From Pseudomonadota bacterium (GTDB lineage Bacteria; Pseudomonadota; Alphaproteobacteria; Acetobacterales; Acetobacteraceae), in contig JAKBCJ010000138.1 in assembly GCA_021807975.1 (NCBI GenBank), positions 1 through 10,463 on the forward strand: DNA of 10,463 nucleotides, written 5' to 3'. This document shows, one piece after another, positions 7,673-10,463 of the stretch (position 1 is its first letter; the number at the start of each line of letters is the position of its first letter). Under the pieces are notes generated by a model. It did no database searches. It worked only from the letters and a program-made list of their open reading frames with translations, and was not told where the DNA came from. Both the position numbers and the translations under genes were made by a program.

Positions 7673-8377
7673 GTGATCCAAGATTGGTTTGACCAGACGC
7701 GATCCGATATTGTTGCCTTGGCCAAACGTCGTGCCATCACCCGGGCCGGACGCCGGTCGGTGTGCGCGATCGCCCTGATTTTGGCACTGTCCGGCTGCGG
7801 TGACGGCGGTTTGTTCGGCGGTCAGTCCGAACCCCCGGTGGTTGAAAAATCGGCCGTCAAGGCGCCCGATGAGTACGTCATCGGGTCGGGCGATTCGCTG
7901 AGCATCTTCGTTTACCGCAACCCGGATCTCAGCGAGGGAGGGGTCGCGGTTCGTCCGGACGGACGCATTTCCACGCCATTGATCGAGGATATCGTCGCCG
8001 CCGGCAAAACCCCCACCCAACTGGCGCGCGAGATCGAGCAGCGGCTGACGAAATATATCCAGGACCCGAACGTCACCGTCATCGTGCGCGGCTTTATCGG
8101 TCCGTCCGACCGGCAGGTTCGGGTGATCGGCGAAGCGACCGATCCGATCGCGATCCCATACCGCGATCACATGACCTTGCTGGACGTGATGATCGCAACG
8201 CATGGCTTGACCAAGTACGCCGCCGGCAACCGGGCGGTGATCGTGCGTGTGGATCCCAATGGGCATCAGCAAACGATCAAGGTGCGCCTCAGCAGCCTGA
8301 TCAAGGACGGCGACATCTCCCAAAACATCGAAATGAGCCCGGGCGACACTCTGATCGTCCCGCAATCCTGGTTCTGA
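7673..8377 (+). CDS. XrtA/PEP-CTERM-type polysaccharide export lipoprotein (short Wza-like OPX)
   Basis: This 234-residue outer polysaccharide export protein is probably anchored by lipid at C42. The lipobox is LSGC after a hydrophobic run (AIALILAL). The polysaccharide-export domain begins at DEYVIGSGDSLSIFVYRNPD (about 66-85) and covers VRPDGRISTPLI and LTKYIQDPNVTVIV. An SLBB-like domain follows from about 148 (QVRVIGEATDP) to the end at PGDTLIVPQSWF. It is much shorter than Wza (379 residues) and lacks the C-terminal membrane-spanning helix, as is usual for the XrtA-associated export family. The frame stays open back to 7451, but that part runs through the tRNA. GTG at 7673, preceded by AGAGG at 7663-7667, is the best start and leaves a long basic leader before the hydrophobic core. 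It should help carry the polymer across the periplasm and outer membrane together with the chain-length protein encoded 13 nt downstream. Confidence 0.9.
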   Translation: MIQDWFDQTRSDIVALAKRRAITRAGRRSVCAIALILALSGCGDGGLFGGQSEPPVVEKSAVKAPDEYVIGSGDSLSIFVYRNPDLSEGGVAVRPDGRISTPLIEDIVAAGKTPTQLAREIEQRLTKYIQDPNVTVIVRGFIGPSDRQVRVIGEATDPIAIPYRDHMTLLDVMIATHGLTKYAAGNRAVIVRVDPNGHQQTIKVRLSSLIKDGDISQNIEMSPGDTLIVPQSWF

Positions 8378-8390
8378 GGAACAGCCAGAC

Positions 8391-9965
8391 ATGGACTCCC
8401 TGCGTGTCATGCTTGCTCAATACCTGCGCGCGGCCTGGCGGCGGCGGTGGATGGGCGTGATCGTCGCTTGGATGGTGTGCGGTGTGGGCTGGGCTGCGGT
8501 TTATACGATCCCGAACACCTATGAATCAGGCGCCCGCCTGTTCGTCGATGCCGATGCGGTGCTGACCCCGCTGCTGCGTGGCCTGGCCGCGGACTCGGCG
8601 CCGACGACGCAGTTGGAAATCCTGCAGCGCACGTTGCTCAGCCGGCCTAACCTGGAAAAGCTCGTCTCTAAGACCGATCTCGATCTGACGCTGAACGGGC
8701 CGTCGGATCGCGAACGTCTGCTGACCCGTCTGGCGGCCGACATCAAGGTCAATCCGCAGACCAAAAACCTGTTCACCATCACCTATCGCGACAAAAGCCC
8801 CAAACTGGCGCATGATGTGGTCCAAACGCTGCTGACGATCTTCGTCGAAAGCGCCACCGGCGGCTCCCGCTCCGACATGGAAAATGCACGCCGCTTCCTG
8901 GAGCGGCAGATTCAGTCGTATGAGCAGCAGCTTCGCGCCGCCGAAAAGCGCCGCGCGGACTTCCGTGCGCGATATATCGAAATTCTGCCAGCCGACAACA
9001 ACCCGAATGTTCCGGCGCTGGAAAACGCGCGCATTCAGGCGTCCGCCCTCGAAGGCAAGCTCCAGGATGCACTCATCTCCCGCGATGCGTTGAAGCAAGA
9101 GGTCGAGAACACCCCGCCCATGCTGGTGGTGGAAAGTGGCGGACCCAACGGACTGGGACTGGGTGGCGGTCCGGCGGGACGCAGCCGGCTGCAGGAAGCC
9201 GAGGACCAGCTTAATATGCTGCTGTTGAAGGATACCGAACAGCATCCCGATGTGATCGCGCAGCGGAAGCTGATCGAGGCCCTGAAGAATGAGCCGCATC
9301 CGGCCGCCGCCGCGACCGCCGCCCCGAACGCCGCGACCGCCCGGGACAATGCTGCGAATACGATCAAGCGATCGGTTCCCAATCAGGTTTATGACCAGTT
9401 GAAGGTGAAACTGATCGAGGCCGATACCAACATCATTTCGTTGCAACGCCAGCGCGACGACGCGGTCCGCTATCGCGAGCGGCTCGAGAAGGTGCAGCGC
9501 GAGCAACCCGGCCTGATCGCCGAATATCAAAACATGGATCGCGATTACAGCGTGCTCCGCAAGAACTACGAAGAGCTGCTCGGGCGCTTGCAGTCCGCGA
9601 ATATCGCCCAAGCGGCCGACACCCAGGCCGATAAGGTGAAGCTGCAGATCATCGATCCGCCGGAAATTCCGCGCCTGCCTGTTGCCCCGAACCGCATGCT
9701 GTTGGTGACGGGCGTGCTGCTGGGTGGCCTGGCTACCGGCGTGGGTCTGACAATCCTGTTCGGGCAGCTCGACCGGTCGTTCTCCACAGTGGATGAGCTT
9801 CGTAATCTCGGGCTACCGGTACTGGGCGGGATTTCGGTTCTGGGCCTGATACCGTTCCGCCAACGGTTGATGGCGGTCATGCGCTTCGGTTCGGCCGTCG
9901 CGGTGCTGGTGGGTGTTTACGGCGGCCTCATGCTTCATATCCTTCGTTCGGCGGCCTTAATCTAA
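8391..9965 (+). CDS. XrtA-type polysaccharide chain-length determinant (Wzz/PCP family)
   Basis: This 524-residue inner-membrane polysaccharide co-polymerase should set polymer length and couple synthesis to export. The first membrane helix is at about 20-40, followed by the Wzz signature YESGARLFVDADAVLTPLL (44-62). The long periplasmic part is rich in coiled coil (about 160-240 and 335-405). The Pro-rich PPEIPRLPVAPNR (423-435) then leads into the second helix (about 436-457), and a third hydrophobic segment lies at about 496-517. Two low-complexity inserts stand out: a Gly-rich loop (about 249-264) and an Ala-rich one (303-323). There is no kinase domain, so the cognate tyrosine kinase should be separate, and a candidate starts 40 nt downstream. 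The start ATG has GAGGA (8376-8380) overlapping the upstream stop, which suggests co-translation with the export lipoprotein gene. Confidence 0.92.
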   Translation: MDSLRVMLAQYLRAAWRRRWMGVIVAWMVCGVGWAAVYTIPNTYESGARLFVDADAVLTPLLRGLAADSAPTTQLEILQRTLLSRPNLEKLVSKTDLDLTLNGPSDRERLLTRLAADIKVNPQTKNLFTITYRDKSPKLAHDVVQTLLTIFVESATGGSRSDMENARRFLERQIQSYEQQLRAAEKRRADFRARYIEILPADNNPNVPALENARIQASALEGKLQDALISRDALKQEVENTPPMLVVESGGPNGLGLGGGPAGRSRLQEAEDQLNMLLLKDTEQHPDVIAQRKLIEALKNEPHPAAAATAAPNAATARDNAANTIKRSVPNQVYDQLKVKLIEADTNIISLQRQRDDAVRYRERLEKVQREQPGLIAEYQNMDRDYSVLRKNYEELLGRLQSANIAQAADTQADKVKLQIIDPPEIPRLPVAPNRMLLVTGVLLGGLATGVGLTILFGQLDRSFSTVDELRNLGLPVLGGISVLGLIPFRQRLMAVMRFGSAVAVLVGVYGGLMLHILRSAALI

Positions 9966-9967
9966 TT

Positions 9968-10006
9968 ATGACAGACTCGATCCGACCCGCCGGAGCTGGC
10001 GCTTAA
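9968..10006 (+). CDS. Possible 12-codon leader ORF coupled to the next gene
   Basis: ATG at 9968 opens a 12-codon frame (MTDSIRPAGAGA) whose TAA overlaps the next ATG as TAATG. It has only a poor ribosome site. It could couple translation, could be what is left of a longer N-terminus after a frameshift, or could be chance. Confidence 0.25.
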   Translation: MTDSIRPAGAGA

Positions 10007-10463
10007 TGTTGATCCCGAAGGCCTCCCATTTGGTCGAACGTGTCGCGGAGCGTTTGCTGCGTTCGGGCGCGCTTGAAGACTCCGCCGCGCAGTTGCTGGT
10101 TCAACCTGGCTCTCCACCAGTGCCGGAACCGGCTGCTGATGCCGCTTCACCGAAATCCGCGCAAACCCAGCGGTCATCGCTGTTTGCGCCACCACCGCCT
10201 TCCGCGGCCGCCACGACACAAATCCCGGTTGCGTCCGGGAATGCCAATGGCCAGGCGCCGGCCGCAGGCGTCCTGCCGTCCCCCACGGTCTTGCGGCAGG
10301 CCCGCGTTCTGGGGCAGCCCGCCGACGCGGCAGGGAGCCCGGCCGCGGTTCTGGAGCGTTCGTCAGAGTTCGTGCCGCCCGAGATCCCGGTTACACCGCG
10401 CGCGTTCCCGGGGGATCCGGCGTCCACCCTGGTGCAAGGCCCGTCGTCGGTCGATGCCCTGTC
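10006..10463 (+). CDS. Probable XrtA-associated tyrosine autokinase, Pro/Ala-rich N-terminus (partial)
   Basis: The first 152 codons lie in the window and the frame runs off the right edge. The ATG at 10006 has GGAG at 9992-9995. The first 25 residues contain an amphipathic helix, SHLVERVAERLLRSGALED (7-25), resembling the short N-terminal helix of XrtA-associated BY-kinases. From about residue 33 the sequence is a low-complexity Pro/Ala/Ser-rich linker without a fold (for example LFAPPPPSAAATT and FVPPEIPVTP). The kinase core (Walker A, A', B and Tyr cluster) would lie beyond the window, so the assignment rests on position. In XrtA loci the gene after the chain-length determinant is normally this kinase, which phosphorylates itself and controls chain length with its membrane partner. 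The linker is longer than usual for that family. Another cytoplasmic protein of the locus is possible. Confidence 0.5.
   Translation, partial: MLIPKASHLVERVAERLLRSGALEDSAAQLLVQPGSPPVPEPAADAASPKSAQTQRSSLFAPPPPSAAATTQIPVASGNANGQAPAAGVLPSPTVLRQARVLGQPADAAGSPAAVLERSSEFVPPEIPVTPRAFPGDPASTLVQGPSSVDAL

Noticed and set aside
7568..9611. Minus-strand frames of 280 and 361 codons opposite the export and chain-length genes
   Set aside because: They are mirror images of well-supported coding frames and have no domains.
1..10463. CRISPR arrays, insertion sequences, rRNA genes
   Set aside because: I saw no spaced direct repeats, transposase motifs, IS ends or rRNA signatures.

Overview
The window is GC-rich with tightly packed genes. 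It carries most of an exosortase A (XrtA)/PEP-CTERM-associated exopolysaccharide locus. The gene families, base composition and codon use suggest an alphaproteobacterium, perhaps of the Rhodospirillales/Acetobacteraceae type. That placement is an inference from style, not from a marker gene.

Minus-strand half (6785 down to 1): four genes read leftwards as one apparent operon. They are a membrane sensor histidine kinase (prsK), a sigma-54-dependent response regulator (prsR), a long periplasmic TPR protein (prsT) and a family-4-type glycosyltransferase that runs off the left edge. The gaps are 11, 5 and 18 nt. prsK-prsR-prsT is the regulatory and secretion-accessory trio known from XrtA/PEP-CTERM loci. 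PrsR carries every motif needed to activate sigma-54 RNA polymerase, but I found no good -24/-12 site in the non-coding parts of the window.

Centre (6786-7672): no intact protein gene. It holds (a) a decayed sugar transferase remnant (6898-7197, minus) with an in-frame stop and a missing middle, (b) an AT-rich stretch with a perfect 12-bp palindrome, and (c) a well-folded but odd tRNA gene (7488-7561, plus) whose anticodon loop lacks the near-universal U33.

Plus-strand half (7673 to the right edge): a polysaccharide export lipoprotein (short Wza-like OPX protein), an XrtA-type chain-length determinant (Wzz/PCP family), and the start of a third gene with a Pro/Ala-rich N-terminus. By position the third gene is probably the partner tyrosine autokinase. 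These genes should control polymer length and export of the polysaccharide whose synthesis and sensing involve the divergent minus-strand operon.

The system is a recognised type rather than a wholly new one. The points most worth a second look are the wrecked initiating sugar transferase, the U33-less tRNA, the PrsT without a lipobox, and the Pro-rich extension on the putative kinase. The exosortase itself, PEP-CTERM substrates and a working initiating transferase are not in the window.
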